Shown: positions 51,432 to 60,777 of the stretch, in pieces
Numbering within the stretch: the stretch's first letter is position 1
How the letters are laid out: each line of letters begins with the position of its first letter
From: Ferirhizobium litorale
GTDB lineage: Bacteria > Pseudomonadota > Alphaproteobacteria > Rhizobiales > Rhizobiaceae
Direction of reading: 5' to 3'
DNA: 64,000 nt
Assembly (NCBI GenBank): GCA_030028905.1
Contig: JALDYZ010000006.1
Coordinates: forward strand, 124,001-188,000
Notes under the pieces: model-generated
Databases searched by the model: none
What the model was told of the DNA's origin: nothing
The model's input: only the letters and a program-made list of their open reading frames with translations
Position numbers and translations under genes: made by a program

Positions 51432-53705
51432 ATGGCAGGAAGTGCGGTGGCACCCTTGGCGGAAGAGGAAGGGAGTTTGGCCTCCCATGATCGCCGGGCA
51501 GCGTTTGCGCTTCCGGGGCTGATCCTTGCCGGTGGCGCACTGCTCTGCGCCGTCGCCACTCTTTTCGTGTTGCTCGGCCTGACGCCGATCGCGCCGACCT
51601 CCAATGTCGTCATCGCCTCTGCCGCGCTAAACTCCCTGTTTGTTCTCGGCCTTATGATCCTGATCGGACGCGAAATCGCCCGGCTCCTCAAGGCACGGCA
51701 TCGCGGCAGGGCAGCGGCGCGGCTGCATGTGCGCATTGTGGCGTTGTTTTCGGTCATCGCCATCACGCCGGCGATCCTTGTGGCGATCTTCGCCAGCATC
51801 ACGCTCAATGTCGGCCTTGACCGGTGGTTCTCCATCCGAACGCAATCGATCGTCAATTCGTCGATGAACGTTGCCCAGGCCTACCTGATGGAAAATGCCA
51901 GCTACCTCCAGGGGCAGACCGTTTCCATGGCCAACGACCTCGAGAGGAACAGGGCGCTCTTCAATCTCGATCGCACCGGCTTCATCGAACTGATGACGCG
52001 ACAGGCACGTGGACGCGGAATGCTGGGGGCATTCCTGGTGCGTTCCGATGGCACCCCGATCGTCCAGGCCGACATCAAGACCGAACGTCCGCTGCCGGCG
52101 ATCCCGAAGGATGCTCTGGCGTCGTCGGCCGCCGGCCAGCCGACGCTGATCCCGCCGGGTGTCACCAATCTGGTGGGTGCGATCATCGAAGTCGACGAGA
52201 TTCCCGGCGCCTTCCTCTACACCATTCGCGCCGTCGACCCGAAGGTCATGGCGGCGATGCGTCAGATGGAAGAGAACTCCGCCGAATACAAGTCGATGGC
52301 GGCAGGGCGCACGACCTTGCAGATCGCCTTCGCGGTGCTTTATATCGGCTTTGCCCTGATCGTGCTGCTCGCCGCGATCTGGGCCGCGATCGCCGTCGCC
52401 GACCGTATCGTGCGGCCGATCCGCCTGCTGATCAGCGCAGCGGATAGCGTGGCGTCCGGTAACCTCAAAGTGGTGGTGCCGGTGCGGGTCGCCGATGGCG
52501 ACGTCGGAAGCCTGTCTCGCACTTTCAACAAGATGATCTCCGAGATCCGCACCCAGCAAGACCAGATCCTCGAGGCCAAGGACGAGGTCGACGACCGCCG
52601 TCGCTTCATCGAGGCGGTGCTCTCGGGTGTGACCGCGGCCGTGATCGGCGTGGAGGATGACCGCCGGATCTCGATCGTCAATCCATCGGCGGAGGTCTTC
52701 CTGCAGACCCCGGCGAACAGGCTGATCGGCACCAGGTTGTCCGACATCGCGCCGGAGATCGACCAGGTGCTGACGGAGGCGACGACCCGACACCGCAGCG
52801 ACTTCCGCAAGCAGATCAACCTCATGCGCGGCGGCAAGGAACGGGCTCTCAGCGTCCAGGTGACTCGCGAGGAATCGCATGATTCCAAGGATTCCTACGT
52901 TATTACCCTCGACGACATCACCGATCTCGTCATCGCCCAGCGCTCGACGGCATGGGCCGACGTCGCGCGGCGCATCGCCCATGAAATCAAGAACCCGCTG
53001 ACGCCGATCCAACTGTCCGCCGAGCGTATCCGGCGCCGTTACGGCAAACAGATCAACGAAGACGACAGGGCGGTCTTCGACCAATGCACCGATACGATCG
53101 TCCGGCAGGTCGAGGATATTGGCCGTATGGTCGACGAGTTCTCGGCCTTCGCCCGGATGCCCAAGCCGACGAAGGAACACAGCGACCTGCGGGGCATCCT
53201 CTCGGATGCTGTGTTCCTGCGCGAAATGGGCAACAATCACGTCTCGTTCCTGCGCGAACTCGGGGACACCCCGCTCGAAGGCATGTTCGACGCGCGCATG
53301 CTGGGACAGGCGTTCGGCAACCTGATCAAGAATGCAGTGGAGGCGATCGAGGCGGTCCCGAGCGACGAAGGCCGCGACGGGCGCAAGATCCTTGTCAGGG
53401 CCTCCTACGACAATGCCCGTGACCAGTTCGTCGTCGACGTTGTCGACAACGGAAAGGGTCTGCCTGTCGAAAATCGCCACCTGATCCTCGAACCCTACAT
53501 GACGATGCGCGACAAGGGCACGGGCCTGGGGCTGGCGATCGTCAAGAAGATCATTGAAGAACATGGCGGGCAGCTCGAACTTCACGATGCGCCTGCGGAT
53601 TTCGATCATGGCCAAGGGGCGATGATCCGGGTGATTCTACCGCGCCTGGAGCAGAGAGCCGCACCCGAGCCAGTAGAGAACGAGGAAAATGCTTATGGCG
53701 TCTGA
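51432..53705 (+). CDS. ntrY: Membrane sensor histidine kinase NtrY
   Basis: 757 residues. Four membrane helices (three within about 18-125 and one at about 295-320) frame a periplasmic domain of roughly 170 residues; then HAMP (RIVRPIRLLISAADSVASG), PAS (about 395-490), HisKA with [20 protein letters not shown] (His) and HATPase with DNGKGLP and GTGLGLAIVKKIIEEHGGQL. NtrYX acts beside NtrBC in nitrogen, redox and envelope control. A 243-base gap separates it from ntrC, so it has its own promoter; it overlaps ntrX by 17 bases if the first ATG is used. Confidence 0.97.
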   Translation: MAGSAVAPLAEEEGSLASHDRRAAFALPGLILAGGALLCAVATLFVLLGLTPIAPTSNVVIASAALNSLFVLGLMILIGREIARLLKARHRGRAAARLHVRIVALFSVIAITPAILVAIFASITLNVGLDRWFSIRTQSIVNSSMNVAQAYLMENASYLQGQTVSMANDLERNRALFNLDRTGFIELMTRQARGRGMLGAFLVRSDGTPIVQADIKTERPLPAIPKDALASSAAGQPTLIPPGVTNLVGAIIEVDEIPGAFLYTIRAVDPKVMAAMRQMEENSAEYKSMAAGRTTLQIAFAVLYIGFALIVLLAAIWAAIAVADRIVRPIRLLISAADSVASGNLKVVVPVRVADGDVGSLSRTFNKMISEIRTQQDQILEAKDEVDDRRRFIEAVLSGVTAAVIGVEDDRRISIVNPSAEVFLQTPANRLIGTRLSDIAPEIDQVLTEATTRHRSDFRKQINLMRGGKERALSVQVTREESHDSKDSYVITLDDITDLVIAQRSTAWADVARRIAHEIKNPLTPIQLSAERIRRRYGKQINEDDRAVFDQCTDTIVRQVEDIGRMVDEFSAFARMPKPTKEHSDLRGILSDAVFLREMGNNHVSFLRELGDTPLEGMFDARMLGQAFGNLIKNAVEAIEAVPSDEGRDGRKILVRASYDNARDQFVVDVVDNGKGLPVENRHLILEPYMTMRDKGTGLGLAIVKKIIEEHGGQLELHDAPADFDHGQGAMIRVILPRLEQRAAPEPVENEENAYGV

Positions 53706-55059
53706 TATTCTTGTCGTCGATGACGAAGAAGATATTCGCGAGATCGTTTCGGGAATCCTGTCCGACGAGGGCCACGAAACCCGGACTGCGTTCGACAGCG
53801 ACAGCGCGCTTGCGGCGATTTCCGATCGTGTGCCCCGGCTTGTCTTCCTCGACATCTGGATGAAGGGAAGCAAGCTCGACGGCCTTTCACTGCTCGACGA
53901 GGTCAAGGCGCGCCACCCCGACCTGCCAGTGGTGATGATTTCCGGGCACGGCAATATCGAGACTGCGGTTTCGGCTATCCATCGCGGCGCCTTTGACTTC
54001 ATCGAAAAGCCATTCAAGGCCGACCGCCTTATCCTGATTGCCGAACGGGCATTGGAGAACTCGAAGCTCAAGAAAGAGGTGATCGAGCTCAAGAGGCGCA
54101 CCGGCGAGGCGGTGGAACTGATCGGCACCTCGGTTGCCGTTTCGCAACTGCGCCAGACCATCGAGAAGGTATCGCCGACCAACAGCCGCATCATGATCCT
54201 GGGACCTTCGGGCTCGGGCAAGGAACTGGTTGCGCGGATGATCCACAAGAAGTCGTCGCGTGCCAGCGGGCCTTTCGTGGCGCTGAATGCCGCCACCATC
54301 ACGCCCGATCGCATGGAGGTGGCCCTTTTCGGTACCGAGGGCGCGCCTGGCCAGGCGCGCAAGATCGGCGCACTGGAGGAAGCCCATCGCGGCACGCTGT
54401 ACCTCGATGAGATCGGCGAAATGCCACGCGAGACACAGAACAAGATCCTGCGAGTGCTGGTAGACCAGCAGTTCGAACGCGTCGGCGGCTCGAAGCGGGT
54501 GAAGGTGGACGTCCGCATCATCTCGTCGACGGCCTACAACCTCGAAAGTCACATCGCCGAGGGTGTTTTCCGGGAAGATCTCTATCATCGCCTCGCGGTG
54601 GTGCCGATCCGTGTGCCGGCGCTCGCCGAGCGGCGCGAAGACATTCCCTTCCTTGTGGACATGTTCATGCGCCAGATCTCGGACCAGGCCGGCATCCGTT
54701 CGCGCAAGATCGGCGACGACGCCATGGCCGTGCTGCAGGCGAACGACTGGCCGGGCAACATCCGCCAGCTTCGGAACAACATCGAGCGGCTGATGATTCT
54801 CGCCCGCGGAGATACGCAGAACGGCACGATTACAGCGGACATGCTGCCGACCGATCTTGGCGATATGCTGCCGAAGGTTTCCGCACAGAACGACTATCAC
54901 ATCATGACCCTGCCTTTGCGCGAGGCCCGTGAAATGTTCGAACGCGACTACCTGGTAGCGCAGATCAACCGCTTTGGCGGAAACATCTCGCGAACCGCAG
55001 AATTCGTCGGGATGGAACGTTCGGCACTGCATCGCAAATTGAAATCGCTTGGCGTATAA
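53689..55059 (+). CDS. ntrX: Response regulator NtrX
   Basis: 456 residues (ATG 53689; the ATG at 53695 is an alternative). Receiver domain (phospho-Asp in LVFLDIWMKGSKLDGL), AAA+ domain with Walker A GPSGSGKELVARM and Walker B TLYLDEIGEMP, and a Fis-type HTH (SRTAEFVGMERSALHRKL). The sigma-54-contact GAFTGA loop is absent: the matching region reads ALFGTEGAPGQARKIGALEE. It therefore cannot activate RpoN promoters in the NtrC manner, agreeing with what is known for NtrX proteins. Confidence 0.96.
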   Translation: MLMASDILVVDDEEDIREIVSGILSDEGHETRTAFDSDSALAAISDRVPRLVFLDIWMKGSKLDGLSLLDEVKARHPDLPVVMISGHGNIETAVSAIHRGAFDFIEKPFKADRLILIAERALENSKLKKEVIELKRRTGEAVELIGTSVAVSQLRQTIEKVSPTNSRIMILGPSGSGKELVARMIHKKSSRASGPFVALNAATITPDRMEVALFGTEGAPGQARKIGALEEAHRGTLYLDEIGEMPRETQNKILRVLVDQQFERVGGSKRVKVDVRIISSTAYNLESHIAEGVFREDLYHRLAVVPIRVPALAERREDIPFLVDMFMRQISDQAGIRSRKIGDDAMAVLQANDWPGNIRQLRNNIERLMILARGDTQNGTITADMLPTDLGDMLPKVSAQNDYHIMTLPLREAREMFERDYLVAQINRFGGNISRTAEFVGMERSALHRKLKSLGV

Positions 55060-55065
55060 GCCGGT

Positions 55066-55088
55066 ATCGGCGGTGATGAACCGCCGAT
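55066..55088 (+). terminator. Hairpin after ntrX
   Basis: ATCGGCGG-tgatgaa-CCGCCGAT, perfect 8-bp stem starting 7 bases after the ntrX stop, followed by TTTGCGGG. A weak terminator or mRNA-end hairpin between ntrX and trkA. Confidence 0.5.
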
Positions 55089-55107
55089 TTGCGGGCAAAG
55101 GGACACC

Positions 55108-56484
55108 ATGAAGATCATTATTTGCGGCGCCGGTCAGGTGGGATACGGGATAGCCGAACGCCTGGCGCAGGAACACAACGACGTCTCGGTGATCGATACC
55201 GAGCCGCAGTTGATCGGCGCCATCACCGAGACGCTTGACGTGCGCGGCTATGTCGGGCATGGGGCGCACCCCGACGTGCTCGCCAGGGCCGGTGCCGAAC
55301 AGGCCGACATGCTGATTGCAGTGACGTTGCATGACGAGATCAACATGGTTGCGTGCCAGGTGGCGCACTCGCTCTTCAATGTCCCGGTAAAGATTGCTCG
55401 CATCCGCGCCCAGAACTATCTGCAACCTCAGTATTCCAACCTGTTCTCCCGGGAGAACATGCCGATCGACGTCACGATCTCGCCGGAGATCGAAGTCGGC
55501 AAGACGGTGTTGAGGCGCATTTCCTTCCCGGGTGCGAACGATATCGTGCGCTTTGCCGAGGACGAGATCGCCATGGTGGCGATCGAATGCCTCGAGGATT
55601 GCCCGGTTCTGGCCACGCCGCTCCAGCAGCTCAGCCAACTGTTTCCAGACCTGAAGGCGACGGTTACCGGCATCTGCCGCAAGGGCAAGCTGTTCGTCCC
55701 ACGCTCCACCGACCAGCTCCAGGCTGGAGACGAGGCCTTTGTGATCTGCTGCCGAGACCATGTCCGTCGCACATTGAGCCTGTTCGGCCACGAGGAGCAG
55801 GAAGCGCGAAGGATCGTCATCGCCGGAGGCGGCAACATCGGCTACTTCGTGGCCAAGACAATCGAGGAGTTGCAGCCAAACACGCGCATCAAGATCATCG
55901 AGCACGGCCGCGAACGCGCGACCCAGATCGCCGATCAACTCAAGCAGACGATCGTGCTGCACGGCTCTGCTCTGGACCAGAACATTCTGCACCAGGCGGA
56001 TGTCGAGAACGCCGATTTGATGCTGTCGGTGACGAACAACGATCAGACCAATATCCTCGGGGCCCTGATGGCGAAGCGGCTCGGATGCCCCACCAATCTC
56101 GCGCTCATCAATGGCAGTTCCTTCCAGGACATGGCCGAGGCAGTGGGGATCGATGCCCATATCAACCCGCGGGCAGTGACGGTGTCACGCATCCTGCAGC
56201 ACGTCCGAAAGGGACGTATCCGCTCGGTCTATTCACTAGAAAAGGGAGCCGCGGAAGTTATCGAGGCCGATGCGCTCGAAACGTCTCCTCTTGTCGGCAG
56301 GCCCTTTCGCGATCTCGAACTGCCCGAGGGCATTCGCATCGGCGCGATCTACCGCGACAAGACCGTCATCCGGCCCGACGGCAATACGAAAATCAAGGCC
56401 AAAGACCGGGTGGTGCTGTTTGCGACTGCAGCGGCCGTGCGCCATGTCGAGCAGCTCTTCCGAGTCTCCATCCAGTACTTCTAG
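55108..56484 (+). CDS. trkA: Trk potassium uptake regulator TrkA
   Basis: 458 residues. Two RCK units in tandem: NAD-binding loops ICGAGQVGYGIAERLAQEHN (start) and IAGGGNIGYFVAKTIEELQP (about 235), each followed by an RCK_C subdomain (VGRPFRDLELPEGIRIGAIY in the second). It gates Trk/Ktr potassium channels in response to nucleotides. No trkH lies in this window. The ntrX-trkA-dat order is conserved in rhizobia from memory. Confidence 0.96.
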   Translation: MKIIICGAGQVGYGIAERLAQEHNDVSVIDTEPQLIGAITETLDVRGYVGHGAHPDVLARAGAEQADMLIAVTLHDEINMVACQVAHSLFNVPVKIARIRAQNYLQPQYSNLFSRENMPIDVTISPEIEVGKTVLRRISFPGANDIVRFAEDEIAMVAIECLEDCPVLATPLQQLSQLFPDLKATVTGICRKGKLFVPRSTDQLQAGDEAFVICCRDHVRRTLSLFGHEEQEARRIVIAGGGNIGYFVAKTIEELQPNTRIKIIEHGRERATQIADQLKQTIVLHGSALDQNILHQADVENADLMLSVTNNDQTNILGALMAKRLGCPTNLALINGSSFQDMAEAVGIDAHINPRAVTVSRILQHVRKGRIRSVYSLEKGAAEVIEADALETSPLVGRPFRDLELPEGIRIGAIYRDKTVIRPDGNTKIKAKDRVVLFATAAAVRHVEQLFRVSIQYF

Positions 56485-56507
56485 CCATTGCCGTCAAAGG
56501 GACCAGC

Positions 56508-57371
56508 ATGCCGAGAACTGCCTATGTGAATGGCCTTTATGTGCGCCACTCGGAGGCCGCCGTCCACATCGAGGACCGCGGTTTCCAGTTTGCCGACGCC
56601 GTCTATGAAGTATGCGAGATCCGCCACGGTTTCATTGTCGACCTCAGCCGTCACCTGGACAGGCTCGAACGGTCGCTCCGCGAACTCGACATGGACCTTC
56701 CGATGAGCCGGGCAGCCTTGACGCTGGTCATTCGGGAGGTGGCGCGACGCAACCGGGTCAGGAACGGGCTTTTCTATCTCCAGATCTCGCGGGGCATGGC
56801 GCGGCGCGATCACGTCTATCCCGCGGCCGACACGCCGCAGACGATCGTCATCACCGCCAAGAGCACCGATCCTGCCATCGTCGCCCGGAAGAACGCCGTC
56901 GGCATCAAGGCGATCACGGTCGCGGAGAACCGGTGGGATCGTGTCGACATCAAGACGGTCGGGTTGTTGCCGAATGCGATGGCGCGACAGAGGGCGAAGG
57001 AAAAAGGTGCCCAGGAAGCCATTTACCTCGACGCCGAAGGCATGGTGAAGGAAGGAGCGGCCACCAACATCTGGATGGTCGATTCGGACGGCACCCTGCT
57101 GACGCGCCCGGCCGAGCACGGCATCTTGCGCGGCATCACGCGCACCACTCTGATCGACATTGCAGCGAAGTTGGGTATCAAGATTCGCGAAGAGGCGTTT
57201 TCGCTCGAACGCATGCTGGGCGCGCGCGAAGTCTTCCTCACGGCTGCCACAAGCATCTGCTTTCCGATCGTGGAAATCGATGGAAAGACGATCGCCAATG
57301 GTCATCCGGGAAGCGTGGCACAGAAAATTCGTGATGCTTTTTTCGAGATTGCGGAAAAGACTTCGATTTGA
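56508..57371 (+). CDS. dat: D-amino-acid transaminase
   Basis: 287 residues from the ATG at 56508. Class IV PLP aminotransferase. Features: PRTAYVNGLYVRHSEAAVHI, EDRGFQFADAVYEVCEIRHG, the PLP lysine in DIKTVGLLPNAMARQ and the C-terminal TAATSICFPIVEIDGK. D-alanine/D-glutamate transamination is the likely role; a branched-chain activity is possible. It follows trkA by 23 bases. Confidence 0.93.
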   Translation: MPRTAYVNGLYVRHSEAAVHIEDRGFQFADAVYEVCEIRHGFIVDLSRHLDRLERSLRELDMDLPMSRAALTLVIREVARRNRVRNGLFYLQISRGMARRDHVYPAADTPQTIVITAKSTDPAIVARKNAVGIKAITVAENRWDRVDIKTVGLLPNAMARQRAKEKGAQEAIYLDAEGMVKEGAATNIWMVDSDGTLLTRPAEHGILRGITRTTLIDIAAKLGIKIREEAFSLERMLGAREVFLTAATSICFPIVEIDGKTIANGHPGSVAQKIRDAFFEIAEKTSI

Positions 57372-57484
57372 TACCAACATCTGAAGAAGGGGGGGGTGGA
57401 TGCCCGGCGCGTGTCGGCCTTCACTCGTCAAGGGATACTCCACACCGGCGTTAACGAGTCGGCAAAAAAGAAAGAAGCGGCGCG

Positions 57485-57727
57485 ATGGCGGAACGTTCTC
57501 AGAACTTGCAGGACCTTTTTCTCAATACTGTTCGCAAGCAAAAGATTTCACTTACGATTTTCCTTATCAATGGCGTCAAGCTCACGGGCGTCGTGACATC
57601 CTTTGACAATTTCTGCGTGCTGCTTCGCCGCGACGGGCACTCTCAGCTTGTTTACAAGCACGCGATTTCGACCATTATGCCCGGTCAGCCTATGCAAATG
57701 TTCGAAAGCGAAGAAGCCGCTTCCTGA
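57485..57727 (+). CDS. hfq: RNA chaperone Hfq
   Basis: 80 residues. Sm1 region [20 protein letters not shown], Sm2 region with the family [10 protein letters not shown]. It pairs small RNAs with mRNAs and stabilises them, and in rhizobia affects nitrogen fixation genes. The C-terminus is short ([11 protein letters not shown]), as in other alphaproteobacteria. It heads the hfq-hflX pair; the gap of 113 bases after dat could hold its own promoter. Confidence 0.98.
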
Positions 57728-57804
57728 CGGGACAGAACCTCATTACCACACGCGATACAACCGGCGAATCGATCATCCCGGAGCACGAAAAGCTTCGCGA
57801 TGAC

Positions 57805-59136
57805 ATGCGCGCTTTCATCCTTGTTCCGGTGCTGAAGCAGTCTCGGGCACAGCAAGCCGATTCCTTCCAGACGACCCTCCAGCGTTCCAGCGAGAGTCGA
57901 ATGGAAGAGGCAATCGGTCTGGCTCGCGCGATCGATCTGCACATCGCGGGCTCGATGATCGCGCCGGTCAATCAGCCACGTCCAGCGACCCTGATCGGTA
58001 CCGGCAAGATCGAAGAGATCGGCGCGCTGCTCGACGAGTACGATGCCGGCCTTGTGGTCATCGACCATCCGCTGACGCCGATCCAGCAACGCAATCTGGA
58101 AAAGGCGTGGAACGCCAAGGTCATCGACCGAACGGGATTGATACTCGAAATCTTCGGCCGGCGCGCCTCGACCAAGGAAGGCACGTTGCAGGTCGAACTT
58201 GCGCATCTGAATTACCAGAAGGGCCGCCTCGTCCGGTCATGGACCCACCTCGAACGCCAGCGAGGCGGGACCGGCTTCATGGGCGGTCCGGGTGAAACAC
58301 AGATCGAAGCGGACCGGCGGCTGCTGCAGGAGCGCATCATCCGGCTCGAACGCGAGTTGGAACAGGTCGTCCGGACCCGCCAGTTGCACCGCGCCAAGCG
58401 CCGCAAGGTGCCGCATCCGATCGTCGCGCTTGTCGGCTACACCAACGCCGGAAAATCGACGCTCTTCAATCGCATCACCGGGGCAGGGGTGCTGGCCGAG
58501 GATATGCTGTTTGCCACGCTGGACCCGACGCTGCGCCGTATGCGGCTGCCGCACGGACGAACCGTCATCCTCTCCGACACCGTCGGATTCATTTCCGATC
58601 TGCCGACCCACCTTGTCGCCGCTTTCCGGGCGACGCTGGAAGAGGTCCTTGAGGCCGATATAGTCCTGCATGTGCGCGACATGTCCGATCCGGACAACAG
58701 CGCGCAATCGGCCGACGTTCTGCGCATTCTCGACGATCTCGGCATCGACGACAAGGCAAGGGCCGAGCGGATGATCGAGGTCTGGAACAAGATCGACCGG
58801 CTGGAGCCGGACGCCCATGACGCGATCGTGGAGAAAGCCGCAACAACCGAGAATGCGCTCGCTGTTTCGGGCGTGACCGGCGAAGGCATTGATGACCTCA
58901 TGAACGAGGTGGCGCGTCGCCTGTCCGGCGTGATGACCGAGGCGACGATTGTCCTCCCACCGGCAAAGCTGGCGCTGCTTCCCTGGATCTACAGCAATGC
59001 GATCGTCGATGGTCGCGAAGATCTGGAGGACGGCTCCGTCAGCCTCGACGTCAGGCTTGCCGAGGCGGAAGCCGCCGAACTCGAGCGGCGGCTCGGCAAC
59101 GGCCCGAAACCGCCGCGTGAGGACTGGGAGCGCTAG
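57805..59136 (+). CDS. hflX: GTPase HflX
   Basis: 443 residues. Ribosome-binding Obg-HflX GTPase that rescues or splits stalled ribosomes. N-terminal ND1 domain (MEEAIGLARAIDLHIAG, IGTGKIEEIGALLDE), a coiled-coil linker around GGPGETQIEADRRLLQERI, and the G domain: G1 LVGYTNAGKSTLFN, G3 LSDTVGFISDLP and G4 EVWNKIDRLEPD. hfq-hflX is the conserved order. The ATG at 57805 gives an ordinary length, although the first 25 residues are less conserved. Confidence 0.96.
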   Translation: MRAFILVPVLKQSRAQQADSFQTTLQRSSESRMEEAIGLARAIDLHIAGSMIAPVNQPRPATLIGTGKIEEIGALLDEYDAGLVVIDHPLTPIQQRNLEKAWNAKVIDRTGLILEIFGRRASTKEGTLQVELAHLNYQKGRLVRSWTHLERQRGGTGFMGGPGETQIEADRRLLQERIIRLERELEQVVRTRQLHRAKRRKVPHPIVALVGYTNAGKSTLFNRITGAGVLAEDMLFATLDPTLRRMRLPHGRTVILSDTVGFISDLPTHLVAAFRATLEEVLEADIVLHVRDMSDPDNSAQSADVLRILDDLGIDDKARAERMIEVWNKIDRLEPDAHDAIVEKAATTENALAVSGVTGEGIDDLMNEVARRLSGVMTEATIVLPPAKLALLPWIYSNAIVDGREDLEDGSVSLDVRLAEAEAAELERRLGNGPKPPREDWER

Positions 59137-59159
59137 GCAGCCTCCCTCGCTTCAGCCGA

Positions 59160-59993
59160 TCAGCCGATCTGCCGCTCGATCGCCTTGGCCGCCTGCCACA
59201 GTGCTTCCATCTGGTCGAGCGAGGCGCCCCCCAGGTCCTGACCCTGTTGTTCAAGCGATGTTTCTATATGACTGAAACGTCGCCTGAATTTCGTATTTGT
59301 GCCGCGCAGCGCCTGTTCCGGATCGGCATCGACATGACGGCCGATATTGACCACCGCAAAAATCAGGTCGCCCAATTCATCGGCGACCTTTTCCCGGTCT
59401 TTTGCCTTCAAAGCCTCTCGAAGTTCGCCGATTTCCTCCTCGATCTTGTCGAGGATCGGCCCCGGTTCCGACCAGTCGAAGCCGACCTTGGCGGCGCGTT
59501 CCTGCAGCTTGAGCGCCTCGGTGAGCGCCGGGAAGCTGCGCTGGACCGAGCCGAGATGGCCGGCCTTGAAGTCCTCGGTGTGGCCGTGGCGCGCGCGTCG
59601 CTCGGCGCGTTCCTGCTTTTCCTGTCGCTTGATGTCGTCCCACTGGGCCTTGACTGCCTCGGGGGTCGACGCACCGGAGACCGCAAAGACGTGCGGATGG
59701 CGGCGGATCATCTTGGCGGTCACCGCCTGTACCACGTCGCCGAACGAAAAGGCGCCGGCTTCCTCGGCCATCCGGGCATGGAAAACAACCTGCAGCAGGA
59801 GATCGCCGAGTTCATCGCAAAGGTCGTGCAGGTCCTTGCGCTCGATCGCATCGGCCACCTCGTAGGCTTCCTCGATCGTGTAAGGCTTTATGGTCTCGAA
59901 AGTCTGGACGATATCCCACGGGCATCCGGTCTCAGGGTCGCGAAGCGCTGCCATGATCTCGATCAGGCGCGAAATGTCTTTTGAAGGTTCCAT
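59160..59993 (-). CDS. mazG: Nucleoside triphosphate pyrophosphohydrolase MazG
   Basis: 277 residues with two MazG domains. Metal-binding ExxE...ExxD in the first: IEEAYEVADAIERKDLHD and DELGDLLLQVVFHARM; in the second: IEEEIGELREAL and VADELGDLIFAVVNIGRH. It hydrolyses NTPs to NMPs and pyrophosphate, removing abnormal nucleotides. Convergent with hflX over 23 bases. The broken deaminase gene lies 32 bases upstream in the same direction. Confidence 0.96.
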   Translation of the reverse strand: MEPSKDISRLIEIMAALRDPETGCPWDIVQTFETIKPYTIEEAYEVADAIERKDLHDLCDELGDLLLQVVFHARMAEEAGAFSFGDVVQAVTAKMIRRHPHVFAVSGASTPEAVKAQWDDIKRQEKQERAERRARHGHTEDFKAGHLGSVQRSFPALTEALKLQERAAKVGFDWSEPGPILDKIEEEIGELREALKAKDREKVADELGDLIFAVVNIGRHVDADPEQALRGTNTKFRRRFSHIETSLEQQGQDLGGASLDQMEALWQAAKAIERQIG

Positions 59994-60025
59994 CTGCCGC
60001 TTTCCGGAAATGTCGGTGGTGCATG

Positions 60026-60495
60026 TCAGTTGAGGGGGATGCTGTTGCCGCTCTTGGACGACTGGTAGGTCTCGGAGAGCTTGTTGCAGGCATCACGGAT
60101 GCGCTGTGCCTGCGCTTTCAGTTCTGCCTTTCGCGGCTCGTCTTCCACGGCCACCAGATCGGCAATCGCGGCACTGCGCCAGAACGCATTGGTCTTGCGA
60201 TAGCCGCCTGGCTCGAGGCCGAACACCTCCTTGAGGATCTTCAGGTCGTGCGGGATGGCAAAGGCGTCGCGTGAATCCTCATGGCTGAAGAAGTAATAGA
60301 AGTTGTCGAAGCCCCGTGCCACAGCGGGTTCTCGAGCTCGTTGTTGGTCTCGGCAAGTACCAGCGAGAGGTCGGACTTTCGCAGGATCGCCGCTCCGAAT
60401 ACCTTGTTGCCTGTGGCAACGCCTTCCCTGGTCAGTGGAATGATGTCCTTTTCCATGACATCGAGCAGGCGTGAGGCAAGGGAGGGCTTGGTCAC
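60026..60495 (-). pseudogene. Nucleoside deaminase (CMP/dCMP family), internal deletion with frameshift
   Basis: Two pieces of one gene are in different frames. The first 60 codons (GTG start at 60493-60495) read TKPSLASRLLDVMEKDIIPL then GVATGNKVFGAAILRKSD and NPLWH. After two bases (60314-60315) the reading jumps frame and continues GFDNFYYFFSHEDSRDAFAI to a stop at 60026. From memory the intact rhizobial protein has about 40 more residues here, holding the zinc ligands (HxE and PCxxC). Both are missing, so the protein cannot be an active deaminase. Neither fragment is intact. Confidence 0.8.
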
Positions 60496-60777
60496 CGTTT
60501 GAGCATCCTTCTGGAATTCCGGTTGCCTTGACCGGCAGGGCGGTCGAGACGTTTCCACCGGATCACAAAGACATATCCGGGGGCTTGTCAACGTCCTTCA
60601 TCGGCTTGCGCGGCGAGAGTCGATGCGGCACACGACATGCACACTTCGGTGGATTTTGCTCAAAGTCGAGGTATGGCGAGCAAAACAATACCCAGCGTCG
60701 TTGATGGCCGGATTTCTGTTTCTTCAAGAAATTGGTCTTATTGACGATACTCTCCGCATTCGAACAAGGATGCCTTC
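60496..60777. promoter_or_regulatory. Gap before cysG with a 13-bp palindrome
   Basis: 282 bases between the pseudogene and cysG. It must hold the cysG-cysI promoter. A palindrome TTTCTT-C-AAGAAA at 60719-60731 lies 47 bases before cysG and is a candidate operator; the regulator is unknown. No convincing gene. Confidence 0.4.
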
